Of a DNA stretch of 37,741 nt, positions 1 through 8,839 are shown in pieces; position 1 is the stretch's first letter; each line of letters begins with the position of its first letter. The DNA comes from Cystobacterineae bacterium (GTDB lineage: Bacteria; Myxococcota; Myxococcia; Myxococcales; Myxococcaceae): the NCBI GenBank assembly GCA_009782175.1, contig WRKR01000028.1:1-37741 (forward strand), in the 5' to 3' direction. The notes under the pieces were generated by a model. The model saw nothing but the letters and a program-made list of their open reading frames with translations, had not been told where the DNA came from and made no database searches. The position numbers and the translations under genes are program-made.

Positions 1-30
1 CAGTCCCGAGGGGAAGGCGCGATGAGCAAG

Positions 31-126
31 CTCCCTCCCCCCTCCTTTCCGTCATCAAGCTCCACCGGAGCTTGATGGTGGAGCTTGCTGACGGAAGGGT
101 GGAGGTAGGGAGTGCACTTAAGTGCA
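31..126. repeat. Long imperfect hairpin followed by a 14-bp palindrome
   Basis: The arms 31-66 and 77-112 are near-perfect inverted copies, about 36 nt each with a few mismatches, around a 10-nt loop. Directly after them is the perfect palindrome TGCACTTAAGTGCA (113-126). No T-run follows, so this is not a standard terminator. It lies downstream of the DUF3829 gene, which reads leftward. It could be a transcript-end structure or part of a mobile palindromic repeat. No reading frame in 1-341 looks like a gene. Confidence 0.7.
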
Positions 127-153
127 TTCCTTAAGCGAAACCGGAGCCCCAAC

Positions 154-313
154 GGAGCGGAGGGAATCATTTGAGAAAGCATGCTTTCTCAAATAATTCC
201 CGGAGCGGAGTAGACGAGCGAAGCGAGTCTCATGGAGCGGAGGGAATCATTTGAGAAAGCGTGCTTTCTCAAATAATTCCCGGAGCGGAATAGACGAGCG
301 AAGCGAGTCTCAC
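154..313. repeat. Two tandem copies of an 80-bp palindrome-containing repeat
   Basis: Units 154-233 and 234-313 are almost identical, differing at only a few bases. Each holds a roughly 40-bp imperfect palindrome (162-201 in the first unit) with a perfect 26-bp core in that unit, followed by a block with the partly self-complementary CGAGCGAAGCGAG. The arrangement resembles REP/BIME-like or MITE-like intergenic repeats. It sits just past the stop of the DUF3829 gene. No transposase is nearby. Confidence 0.75.
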
Positions 314-341
314 GAAGAGATCATGTCAAAGTGAAAGCGGT

Positions 342-1337
342 CTAGCGCAGGCTGTTGCTGGCTTCCACCATTGCGTTGTAGTTTTTGAGCAGTTTTTCGG
401 GGCTGCCCTCGACCATCCAATCGCCAGGAGTGCCCAGGAGAGATTTCTCGCTTGAGGTGTAGGGCGTCTTATCGCGCTGCCGTCGCCAAAGCTCCTTGGC
501 GGCATTGCGGAAGTTGTCCAGATTGTTTTCATACATGCCCCATAGAGTGGGCTTGTCGCCCGGCGCCTTGTCCATCTCGTTGATGGTTTTCTCAAAAGCG
601 TCGATTTTCTCGCTGGCCTTGGCAATATCGACCTTATCCTGCATCAACACGCGCATCAGCTCCTTCGCCTGAATCATACTCAAAAGGTGAAAGTAGGGCA
701 GATTTCGCCCACCTTCTTTTTCCATGCGCTGCAAGTGCGCTTGCTGCAGGACGTCGTTGGCGTTATCGAGCGCATCGGAAAACTGCCTGCTGGCGATAGT
801 GAAGGTGTTGGCCTGCTCGACCAGTGGTTTATGCAATGCCTTGCCCTTGGCAAAGCCATCGTCCTTATGGTTTTTGCCCTCATAATAAGTGTCGGCTTCG
901 TTGATGGTGGCTTGCAACGGTCCCAAACTGGCGGCAAATGCAGTGGCGGCCTGTTCGAGCTCAGGCATGGCGGGCGGCAGCCCCTTCGCTTGCTCGACGG
1001 CTTGCTGGCACTCTTCCGCGCCATTGACGCTATACAGGCCATAGACGAGGCCTTCCTTGCCCGTCGGACCGGTGTCCATATCCTTAACCCAGCTCGCATA
1101 GCGCTCGAGTGAACGTTGGAAGGACTCATCGGCGCGGTTATAGCACCCGATGTAGAGGTTGAGTTTTTCCTGCAATTTGGCCTCGGCAGTTTGAAGTGGC
1201 ACCGGAGCGCCAGCGGTGCCTGGCGCGGACGCATCGCCGGAGGAAGGGTTCTCTTTTTTGGGACAAGCCGACAACGCCAGCACAAGGGCGGAGGCAGCAA
1301 TCCATGCACCTGGAGAAAACATAAGACGGTAGGACAT
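342..1337 (-). CDS. DUF3829 (YiiG-like) lipoprotein
   Basis: The protein has 331 residues. A lipoprotein signal ends in the lipobox LSAC with the acylated Cys at residue 25, then a low-complexity Gly/Ser/Ala linker. The mature part matches my memory of DUF3829/YiiG proteins, including the segment Y-I-G-C-Y-N-R followed by S-L-E-R-Y-x-S-W and GPTGKEGL. The rest is helical. The function of the family is not established; it is expected to be anchored to a membrane on the periplasmic side. The ATG at 1337 is chosen because GGGGAGAGC lies just upstream and the signal peptide starts there; the frame stays open upstream to 1541 without a signal. It stands alone, followed by palindromic repeats. Confidence 0.82.
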   Translation of the reverse strand: MSYRLMFSPGAWIAASALVLALSACPKKENPSSGDASAPGTAGAPVPLQTAEAKLQEKLNLYIGCYNRADESFQRSLERYASWVKDMDTGPTGKEGLVYGLYSVNGAEECQQAVEQAKGLPPAMPELEQAATAFAASLGPLQATINEADTYYEGKNHKDDGFAKGKALHKPLVEQANTFTIASRQFSDALDNANDVLQQAHLQRMEKEGGRNLPYFHLLSMIQAKELMRVLMQDKVDIAKASEKIDAFEKTINEMDKAPGDKPTLWGMYENNLDNFRNAAKELWRRQRDKTPYTSSEKSLLGTPGDWMVEGSPEKLLKNYNAMVEASNSLR

Positions 1338-1538
1338 ATTGCTCTCCCCATAACAGAGAAACCATGGGGAGCAAATGTTAATTGTCATACATAAACCGAC
1401 AATAATATTTCCAGACCGTCGCGGATACGCAACTCGGAAAAACTCTTGAAACGTTTTTTCGTGTCCGTCATCCCTTTGCGCCTTCCAATATTTGCGCCCA
1501 CAACCACTCCCGCTGCAAAAAGGAGCACAACCCAACGC

Positions 1539-1602
1539 CAATGCTTTTTAAAAACAATGCTTTAAAAAAACAATGCTTTAAAAAAACAATGCTTTAAAAA
1601 AA
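1539..1602. repeat. 16-bp tandem array, 4 copies
   Basis: Unit CAATGCTTTAAAAAAA repeats with exact 16-bp period starting at 1539 (diverged), 1555, 1571 and 1587. It lies in the 365-bp gap (1338-1702) between the GLUG lipoprotein gene and the DUF3829 gene. Apart from this array and the terminator at 1646-1684, I see no gene in that gap. Confidence 0.9.
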
Positions 1603-1645
1603 ATGGGGTTGTCGGCGCTTCGGGTGTGGGTGTGCATTTGCAAAA

Positions 1646-1684
1646 CGGGCGTAGCACAGGTTTTTTGTGCCACGCCCGCTTTTC
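1646..1684 (-). terminator. Intrinsic terminator of the GLUG/efflux transcript
   Basis: The arms GGGCGTAGCACA (1647-1658) and TGTGCCACGCCC (1666-1677) form a 12-bp stem with one mismatch. A T-run follows in both directions (CTTTTT on plus; the GTTTTG side on minus is weaker). It is placed 25-60 nt after the stop of the GLUG lipoprotein gene, so it probably ends that leftward transcript. Confidence 0.7.
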
Positions 1685-1702
1685 TCGCTTTTTCTCTGCA
1701 GC

Positions 1703-4120
1703 CTAAGGAGCAGCCTGCACCGTGGGGGTTTGCACTCCGCCGACCTCACTCAAAATGGGCAGGTTGTTGGGGCCCCATTGCCAGAGGGTTTCGAAGTCGA
1801 AGCCCAAGCCTTTCCAGAAGTCTTCTGTGCCATAGGCCAGGGTGTCCAAACCATCCTTTAAGTCCGCAGTGGGCGCATAGGTGCTGTTGCCGTTGTCATA
1901 GTGGAGTACCATGTCGCTGCGTGCGTGGTTGTTTGTCAGGGAAGCAGCATGGACTCCCGACACGCGCCCGAGGGTGGTGTCGTTTTCTGTCAGCCAAATG
2001 CTTGCATTCAGCGCCACGCTGTTTTGCACTTCGCTGGCGCTGTTGCTGTGCCCCACGAGTCCGCCGACGGAAGAGGCGCCTTCCACATTGCCCGTGGCAT
2101 AGCTGCTCTGCACGGTGCCGGAATTCGCCCCCGCCAGGCCGCCGACATTTTCGTTGCCTTCCACATCGCCTGTGGCATAGCTGTTGTGCACGGTGGCGTT
2201 GACGTTGTTATTGGCCCCCACAAATCCGCCTACATTTTTGTTGCCTTTCACATTGCCTGTGGCATAGCTGCTGTGCACTGCGCTAAAGTTCGCTCCAATC
2301 AGTCCGCCCACCTGCTCGTTGCCTTTCACATTGCCCGTGGCATGGCTGTTTCGCAGGATGATAGTGCTGTTATTCCCCAAAAGTCCGCCTACATGGATGT
2401 TGCCTTCCACATTGCCTGTGGCATAGCTGTTGTGCACTTCGGTTTTGATTAGGACATTCCCCACCAGGCCACCCGCCTGGTGGGCGCTGCCTTTGACATT
2501 GCCTGTGGCATAGCTGTTGTGCACGGTGCTGATGGCGAGCATTCCAATGAGTCCGCCTACAGAGCCGTTGCCTTCCACATTGCCCGTGGCGTAACTGTCT
2601 TGCACGGTGTTGTTTTGGGAACATGTCCCCACCAGACCGCCCAGAAAGTTGTTGCCGCTGACGTCGACTTCGGCATAGCTGTTTTTCACTGTGCTGGCGT
2701 TAACATTCCCCAACAGGCCGCCCACAGAGAGCTGGCCTTTCACGCTGCCTGTGGCATAGCTGTTGTGCACGGTGCCGCCGGTGATGCTCCCCACGAGGCC
2801 GCCCACATTGGAAGCGCCTGTGACACTCACGTCCACAAGTCCAATGTTTTGCACCAGGCTGCCTTCGCCCAAACCGCCAAACATGCCCTGGTAGTTGATG
2901 TCAGGCTCGTCAATGACAAGGCCAGAAATGCTGTGGCCACCACCGTCAAAGCTGCCCGTGAATAATTTTAAATAAGCGCCGATGGCCGTCCAGTTGCTTG
3001 TCTCCGGTGGGACAGGTTTTTGAAGTTGAATGTCCTCCGTCAACCTATAGTGCAAAGCCAACCCACCCTCATTTGCAAAGTTTTGGAAGGCGTTGATGTT
3101 GGCTTTGTGCAGCGGAATGGCACGCGCTTTTGTCTGCCCATCCACAACGGCAACGTGGAGGGTTTGGGCTCCAGCCTCATATTCATGGCCCTCCGGAATG
3201 CCCACAAGGTGCAAGCGAAGCTCCGCAAAATTTTCAGGGAATTCGTCTTCTCCGTCATAGAGAGCGGTGAAGTTGAATGTTTTGCTGCCTTCTGCAAACG
3301 CTTCTACAGGAGGGCTCAACAGCAACCACGGCGCTTTGCCTATATTTTCCACTTGAAGCTTCACACCCTTTGCATGGGCAGGGCTTTCAAACCCCAAAAC
3401 CACAACGCTGAAGGTGGCGGAGCGCTCATGATATTCACCGTCTTCCATAGGGGAGAAGTAGAGGGTGTGGTGGCTTAACTCCATATGTAGGGGGAGCAGT
3501 CCATCCGCTGGAGGGTTTGTTGGAAGTGGCCTTAGTGCCAATTCCGTCCACTGCGCATAGACGACAAGCGGCATGTCCAAGGTGTATGCGCTGAAAAACG
3601 CCCCACTCCCGTCGGGCTCTGCATTCCAACCTGCAAATGCATACCCATCGCATGTGGGCGCTTCAGGAAAAGCGCCAAGGGCGCCTGAGGAGTTGAAGGT
3701 TTTGCTTGCAAACACCTCCGCGTCTTCTCCACAATTTCGCTCAAAAACCACTTTATAAACATCAGGTTCCTCCCAGGGCTCTGCCCCAGACTCTGCCCAG
3801 GGCTCTGCCCCAGACTCTGCCCAGGGCTCTGCCCCAGACTCTGCCCAGGGCTCTGCCCCAGACTCTGCACCAGGCTCTGCCTCAGGCTCTGCCCCACCCA
3901 CTCCACCGCCCTTAGAGGAGCAAGCACTCCACACCATACTCAAGGCCAAAAGGCCCAGCGCAAAACTTCTGGCGCTTTTGCTTCGCGGTGTTTGGGTGTG
4001 GCCACTCCTGCAGGAGGCGGCTTGTGTTTCAGCCCCAAGGTTGCCTTCAAACTTAAGGGGGTCCTTTCGCTCTAATTGTTCAAATACATTTTGCATCCTC
4101 AAGTTTAGCAGGTGGCGCAT
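1703..4120 (-). CDS. GLUG-repeat surface lipoprotein with InlB-type repeat
   Basis: The protein has 805 residues. In order: an unusually long basic N-terminal region, a hydrophobic core and lipobox WSAC (Cys 67), an acidic AEPWAESG linker encoded by a 24-bp repeat, a Listeria-Bacteroides (InlB B/Flg_new) repeat seen as FAGWNAEPDGSG...YAQWTE, a beta-rich middle, and about ten GLUG units (VGGLVG) alternating with nine NSYATG-type strands, which predict a beta-helix. GLUG proteins are typically surface adhesins or matrix proteins; the role here is inferred. The ATG at 4120 has AAGGAG 10 nt upstream. The gene follows tolC by 52 nt on the same strand, so it may share the efflux transcript, and ends before a terminator. 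Confidence 0.8.
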   Translation of the reverse strand: MRHLLNLRMQNVFEQLERKDPLKFEGNLGAETQAASCRSGHTQTPRSKSARSFALGLLALSMVWSACSSKGGGVGGAEPEAEPGAESGAEPWAESGAEPWAESGAEPWAESGAEPWEEPDVYKVVFERNCGEDAEVFASKTFNSSGALGAFPEAPTCDGYAFAGWNAEPDGSGAFFSAYTLDMPLVVYAQWTELALRPLPTNPPADGLLPLHMELSHHTLYFSPMEDGEYHERSATFSVVVLGFESPAHAKGVKLQVENIGKAPWLLLSPPVEAFAEGSKTFNFTALYDGEDEFPENFAELRLHLVGIPEGHEYEAGAQTLHVAVVDGQTKARAIPLHKANINAFQNFANEGGLALHYRLTEDIQLQKPVPPETSNWTAIGAYLKLFTGSFDGGGHSISGLVIDEPDINYQGMFGGLGEGSLVQNIGLVDVSVTGASNVGGLVGSITGGTVHNSYATGSVKGQLSVGGLLGNVNASTVKNSYAEVDVSGNNFLGGLVGTCSQNNTVQDSYATGNVEGNGSVGGLIGMLAISTVHNSYATGNVKGSAHQAGGLVGNVLIKTEVHNSYATGNVEGNIHVGGLLGNNSTIILRNSHATGNVKGNEQVGGLIGANFSAVHSSYATGNVKGNKNVGGFVGANNNVNATVHNSYATGDVEGNENVGGLAGANSGTVQSSYATGNVEGASSVGGLVGHSNSASEVQNSVALNASIWLTENDTTLGRVSGVHAASLTNNHARSDMVLHYDNGNSTYAPTADLKDGLDTLAYGTEDFWKGLGFDFETLWQWGPNNLPILSEVGGVQTPTVQAAP
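3774..3869. repeat. 24-bp coding minisatellite in the lipoprotein linker
   Basis: Four consecutive 24-bp units begin at 3774, 3798, 3822 and 3846, followed by shorter 12-bp relatives. Read on the minus strand they encode the acidic linker AEPWAESG just after the lipobox. Because 24 is a multiple of three, copy-number change would lengthen or shorten the stalk without breaking the frame. Confidence 0.88.
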
Positions 4121-4172
4121 GCGAATTCATCTCCTTATGCAAGGCAGGAGACAAACTTATATTTCTGCAACT

Positions 4173-5636
4173 TCAAGGGTTTATGTGTGGGAGTTGGGGT
4201 GGTGCTGCACCGAATTGTCCCATGGCCTTTAACAGCATCAGCCGAGCGAGTCGCACATTCAGCGCTTCCGTAACCACACCCAGCTCCGCGCCAGCGAGTG
4301 CAGTGTTGGCGTCGGTTACCTCAAGGTAGGTTGCAACTCCCGCGTCAAAGTTGTGCTTCACCAGCTCTGCTGATTTTCGTGCGAGCACTGCCGTCTTCTG
4401 TGCCGTCGCCAAGTTAACCTCGCTGGCATGCAACTCGGCACGCGCGCTGCGCAGCTCGTCATGCACTTTCTCCTCCACCGCGCGAAGCTGGGCCCTGGCC
4501 TCGGCAATGGCGGCACTTCTCTCGCGCAGCTGCGCCCCGCGCATGCCGCCGTCCAGGAGGTTCCACGAAACGCCGACGCCAACATTCCAGGTGGTTTTTC
4601 CGCCTGCAAAACCGGTGACGTTGCTCGTGTTGAAGTTGGCCGAAGCAACAATATTGGGCAAATAGCTGGCAATGGCGCCACTTTTCAAACCTTCGACGTA
4701 TTCGAGGTTTTTGCGTGCAGCGGCAACCTCGGGGCGAAGGCCGAGTGCGTTGAGAAGGGCCTCCTCTTCGGCCTGGGTGAGGTCCGCAGCAAAAATGGCA
4801 AAGTCCTCGTCACTTGCCTCGGAGGGGCGCTGCACCTTAAAATCCACCGGCCGGGCAAGCAGCGCGGCCAGGGCGCTTGTAGCGGAAACATAGGAGGCGC
4901 GGGTCCGCTCCAGGTATTGCTCCTGGTTTGCCCGCTCCTGGGCGGCACGCAAAACAACAATTTCTGCCACGGCACCGGCTTCAAATTGCGCTTGAGCGTC
5001 GCGCTCAAACCCGCGGCGGACTTCCAGCATTGCTTGTTGCACGTCGAGTGACTCGCGCAACGCCGACGCACCCAGGTAAGCGCGCGCCGTGCCAAAGAGT
5101 ATTTCGCGCCGTGCGCTCTCAACGCTCCATGTGGCACTCTCTTTAGCCAGCGAGGCGTTGCGGATGGCGATGAAAACTTCCGGAAGAATAATGCCCTGCG
5201 TCAACGACAACTGCGCTCCCCACTGGTTCTTCACCTGTATGGGTATTTCCATGGGGTTTATGCCGACGGCGACGAAATGTGTCGGAAGGCCCGGTGGGTT
5301 GTCCATCCCTTCGGGGCGACTTGAGTCAAAGGCTGGCCCCGTCTCCTGGCCCATGTCACGTACAATATAGCTGGTGGGCATGCTCAGCGTATATTCCTTC
5401 GAGTTTCGCGTATAGCCTCCCTGCCCTTTCAGCTGTGGCAAATAGGCAGAGCGCGCCTTGGAGGTGGCGGTGGCCACTTGAGAAAGCCTGGCACGTGCCG
5501 CAGACAAGTCCGGGTTTTGTTGCTGTGCCTCGGCAAGAGCCTGAGAAAATGTGAGCGTTGGAAGCGCTTCAAATGGCAGTTCTGCAGGCGGAGTCTGCGA
5601 GAAAACAAGTGTTACAAGGAGGGAAATGGCATTCAT
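4173..5636 (-). CDS. TolC-family outer membrane efflux channel
   Basis: An outer-membrane channel protein of 487 residues with a signal peptide (NAISLLVTLVFSQ). Two OEP domains follow, recognisable from LTFSQALAEAQQQNPDLSAA near the mature start, and from VGVSWNLLDGG with the helical hairpin near the C-terminus. The protein should trimerise and form the exit duct for the pump encoded just upstream. The ATG at 5636 is favoured over the GTG at 5645 because AGGTGA sits five bases before it, which places the GTG inside the ribosome site. It lies 53 nt after the RND gene, so a single tetR-adaptor-pump-channel operon is likely. The substrate cannot be read from the sequence. Confidence 0.9.
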   Translation of the reverse strand: MNAISLLVTLVFSQTPPAELPFEALPTLTFSQALAEAQQQNPDLSAARARLSQVATATSKARSAYLPQLKGQGGYTRNSKEYTLSMPTSYIVRDMGQETGPAFDSSRPEGMDNPPGLPTHFVAVGINPMEIPIQVKNQWGAQLSLTQGIILPEVFIAIRNASLAKESATWSVESARREILFGTARAYLGASALRESLDVQQAMLEVRRGFERDAQAQFEAGAVAEIVVLRAAQERANQEQYLERTRASYVSATSALAALLARPVDFKVQRPSEASDEDFAIFAADLTQAEEEALLNALGLRPEVAAARKNLEYVEGLKSGAIASYLPNIVASANFNTSNVTGFAGGKTTWNVGVGVSWNLLDGGMRGAQLRERSAAIAEARAQLRAVEEKVHDELRSARAELHASEVNLATAQKTAVLARKSAELVKHNFDAGVATYLEVTDANTALAGAELGVVTEALNVRLARLMLLKAMGQFGAAPPQLPHINP

Positions 5637-5689
5637 AAAAGTCACCTGAAGTGAAGTTTGTGGGTGGATGGGTTGCGCCGAATTTCGCC

Positions 5690-8600
5690 TCAGGAAGCCA
5701 GGGCTTCAGGCGTGGCGACGTTGGTTGTTGGCGCTTTGGACGAGGCCTTTTTGCGCACCTTGTTTTTCAATTTGGACATAAAGCCGTCTATGAGCGAATA
5801 GACGACGGGAACAATGAGGAGCGTCAGCACCGTCGAGCTTATAAGTCCACCTATGACGACGAGTGCCATGGGCATGCGCATGGCGGCACCGTCGCCCTGT
5901 GCCAGAAGCATGGGAACCATGCCCGCTATCATCGCAATGCTCGTCATCAAAATGGGACGCATCCGAATGGGTGCCGCCTCGAGCAGGGCCTCGTGGGCAT
6001 TCTTCCCTTCTTCACGCAGTTGCAAGGTGAATTCCACCAGCAGAATGCCATTTTTCACGACAACTCCCATCAACATAATGACGCCGATGAGGGCGAACAT
6101 GGAGAGTGCCTGTCCTGTCACCAAAAGTGCCGTCACGCCGCCGATGAGGGCGAAGGGGAGGGCAAGCATAATGGTAAAGGGGTGGATGAGGCTTTCGAAT
6201 TGTGCGGCGAGGATCATATAGAGAAGGACGACACCCAAAATAAGCGCCATGGCGAAGGCGTTGAGGGTTTTTCCCATCTCCTTTGAGGTACCAGCAAAAC
6301 CGGCACTCACCCCCTCTGGAAGCTTTGCTTCGACATGCTCTGCCAAATAGGCCATCCCCTCACCGAGGCTATAGCCTTGGGCAATATTGGCAAAGAGGGT
6401 TATTTCGCGCTGCTTGTTGAGGCGGTTTATTTGCGCAGGCCCCTCAGCGGGAACAATGTCGGCAATATTCCGAAGCTCAACGAGTTGCCCGCTGGAGGAG
6501 AGAATGGTGAGTTGCCCCAGGGCCTCTTTGGAGGAGAGGGTAGCGTCCGCAAGCCTAAGTTTCACGTCATAGGACTCGCCGCCTTCGCGAAAACTCATGA
6601 AAGCGTCGCGTCCGAGGTATGAGCGAAGCATGGCCCCAACCTGCCCTGCCACGACGCCAAGCTGCGCGGCCCTCTCCCGGTTTATTTGAACGTTGTATTG
6701 TGGTTTTCCCGCCCTATAATTCATGTCTACGTCTGTGAAGCCCGGGTTTTTCTGCATTTGCAAAAGCCCTGCCTCCGCGGCCGAAACAAGCGTCGCAAAC
6801 TCACTTCCGCGCAGTGCATATTCCACCTCACGCGCCCTCATGCCGCTGGAAGCTGCGGCGCCGTCCTGAATGCTTAGCCGCACACCCGGGCGAGGCGTCG
6901 GGAGACTTTCTCTTAGCTGAATTTTGAATGTCTCCTGGCTCAATGCCCTCTGCTTTACGGGGAGCAGGTTGACAATGAGCTCTCCCTTGTGCACCTCTTC
7001 CAAAGTCCCCCCGCCTGCGGTGGCGAAAGTTTCAACCACGCCTGGCATTTTTCGTACGTGCTCCGCAATAAGGGCCAACTCCTTCTCGGTGTCCTCGAGT
7101 GTTGAGCCTTGTGGAAGCTCCACCGCCACCGTCAGCGAGCTTGTGTCATTTTTGGGTATAAAGGAAATTTTGAGGAGTGAGGCAAGCCCCAGTGTCAGCG
7201 CCAGCACGCCTATGGCGCCGCACATGACGAGGCCTCGGTGGGCAAGCACTTTGGCGAGGATTTTTTTATAGAAGCTTTCAAGCCTCAAGAAGCTTTGCTC
7301 AAGCCATACTGAAACGCGGTTGGGGGTGGCATGGCTGACTTCCTTTAAAACGCGGCCTGAAAGCATGGGCGCCAAAGTCATTGAAACCGCATAGGAGATG
7401 AGGACGGCAACGGCGACGGTGACGCCGAATTGATAGAAGAATTGGCCAGCAATTCCATCCATGAAGGCGACGGGGATGAAGACGGCGACAATGGCCAAAG
7501 TGACGGCGAAGACGGCCAGAGCAATTTGTCTGACCCCCTCCAGTGCCGCCTGCATGGGGGGCTTCCCCTGCTCCAAGTGGCGGACAATGTTTTCAATGAC
7601 GACAATAGCGTCGTCAATGACAAGGCCGATGGAGAGGGTTAAGGCCAGCATGGTAATAATGTTGAAGGTGAAGCCAAGCAAAGCCATGACGGCGAAGGTG
7701 CCGATGACGCTGACGGGCAAGGAAATGGCGGCGACGAGTGTAGAGCGCGCGTTGCGAAGAAAAATAAGCACCACGAGGACGGCCAGAATTCCACCAAGAA
7801 GCATGTCCTCCTGGACGGCGAGGATGGAGGAGCGGATGAATGTCGAGTTGTCGATGATGGTTTTGACGACAAGGCCCTCGGGCAGTTGCGCATTCATATT
7901 TTCGAGTGAGGCCTTGACGGCTTCGGCGACTTGGACGGTGTTGGCGCCTGACTGTTTGCGCACGTTGAGGGCGATTGCCGCCCCAAAGTCCGAGCGGGCC
8001 AAGCCGCGCGCCTCTTGGGCGCCGTCAATGACTGCCGCCACATCTCGGACGCGCACTGGAGTGCCGCCTGGGCTGGAAATTATTATGTTTCCTATTTCTT
8101 CAACGCTTTGCGCTTCGGCGGCAAGCCTGACGACGAATTCCTTGCCCTCCTGCATTGCACGGCCACCAGGAATGTCGACGCTTTGTGCGGCGAGTGCTTG
8201 GCTCAAATTCCCTATGGAAAGCCCATGTCCGCGAAGGCTTTGTGGCTCGACAACAAGTTGAATTTCGCGCTTGCGCCCACCAACCACGTCGACGGAGCCT
8301 ACACCCACTTGTGCTTCCAGTGCTGGTTTGAGAATGTCTTCTGCGGCTCGCGTCAACGCCTCTATGGGAAGGGGGCCGGTGAGAGAGAGCATGAGGATGG
8401 GGGCAGAGTCCAAATCTATCTTCTCGACAACGGGCATTTCAACGTCCTTTGGCAAATTCCGAAGGGCGCTTTGGATGCGATCTCTCACGTCCTGGGCGGC
8501 GGTGTCGAGGTTGGTTTCAAGTTTGAAGAAAACAATGAGTTGGCTGACAGAGTCGAGGCTGATGGACTTAAGCTCATCCACGCCATTGAGGGAGGAGAGT

Positions 8601-8803
8601 GCGTCTTCGAGGGGTTTGGAGACATTTTTCTCCATGGACTCTGGGTCTGCCCCAGGCAATAGCGTCGTAACGGTGACGACGGGAATGTCAATATTGGGAA
8701 GCTGATCAACACCTATGCGTGGGAAGGAGACGAGGCCGAAGACGACGACGGCTGCCATCAGCATGCAAGTGAAGACGGGGCGCGAAATAAATGTTTTGAG
8801 CAT
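5690..8803 (-). CDS. RND efflux pump inner-membrane transporter (AcrB/HAE1-like)
   Basis: A 1037-residue proton-driven exporter of the normal family length. The N-terminus FISRPVFTCMLMAAVVVFGL is the first membrane helix, and PNIDIPVVTVTTLLPGADPE begins the porter domain typical of HAE1 pumps. TM4 carries the proton-relay pair in IDDAIVVIENI. The second half repeats the fold, with the terminal helix bundle ending in a basic tail. The MFP gene ends 36 nt upstream and tolC starts 53 nt downstream, giving a complete tripartite system in one operon. It may export hydrophobic drugs, detergents or a self-made compound. Confidence 0.93.
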   Translation of the reverse strand: MLKTFISRPVFTCMLMAAVVVFGLVSFPRIGVDQLPNIDIPVVTVTTLLPGADPESMEKNVSKPLEDALSSLNGVDELKSISLDSVSQLIVFFKLETNLDTAAQDVRDRIQSALRNLPKDVEMPVVEKIDLDSAPILMLSLTGPLPIEALTRAAEDILKPALEAQVGVGSVDVVGGRKREIQLVVEPQSLRGHGLSIGNLSQALAAQSVDIPGGRAMQEGKEFVVRLAAEAQSVEEIGNIIISSPGGTPVRVRDVAAVIDGAQEARGLARSDFGAAIALNVRKQSGANTVQVAEAVKASLENMNAQLPEGLVVKTIIDNSTFIRSSILAVQEDMLLGGILAVLVVLIFLRNARSTLVAAISLPVSVIGTFAVMALLGFTFNIITMLALTLSIGLVIDDAIVVIENIVRHLEQGKPPMQAALEGVRQIALAVFAVTLAIVAVFIPVAFMDGIAGQFFYQFGVTVAVAVLISYAVSMTLAPMLSGRVLKEVSHATPNRVSVWLEQSFLRLESFYKKILAKVLAHRGLVMCGAIGVLALTLGLASLLKISFIPKNDTSSLTVAVELPQGSTLEDTEKELALIAEHVRKMPGVVETFATAGGGTLEEVHKGELIVNLLPVKQRALSQETFKIQLRESLPTPRPGVRLSIQDGAAASSGMRAREVEYALRGSEFATLVSAAEAGLLQMQKNPGFTDVDMNYRAGKPQYNVQINRERAAQLGVVAGQVGAMLRSYLGRDAFMSFREGGESYDVKLRLADATLSSKEALGQLTILSSSGQLVELRNIADIVPAEGPAQINRLNKQREITLFANIAQGYSLGEGMAYLAEHVEAKLPEGVSAGFAGTSKEMGKTLNAFAMALILGVVLLYMILAAQFESLIHPFTIMLALPFALIGGVTALLVTGQALSMFALIGVIMLMGVVVKNGILLVEFTLQLREEGKNAHEALLEAAPIRMRPILMTSIAMIAGMVPMLLAQGDGAAMRMPMALVVIGGLISSTVLTLLIVPVVYSLIDGFMSKLKNKVRKKASSKAPTTNVATPEALAS

Positions 8804-8839
8804 GGAAATTCTCCTGAAGAAATTTTTCTGGCCTTGGGG

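Noticed and set aside
1901-2452. Repetitive plus-strand frames opposite the GLUG region (FHIACGIAVVH pattern)
   Set aside because: They mirror the GLUG repeats; the repetition comes from the coding strand.
7461-8261. Long plus-strand frames opposite the RND pump gene
   Set aside because: They are antisense to a strongly recognised gene and have a composition skewed to Thr, Ser, Arg and Met, typical of shadows.
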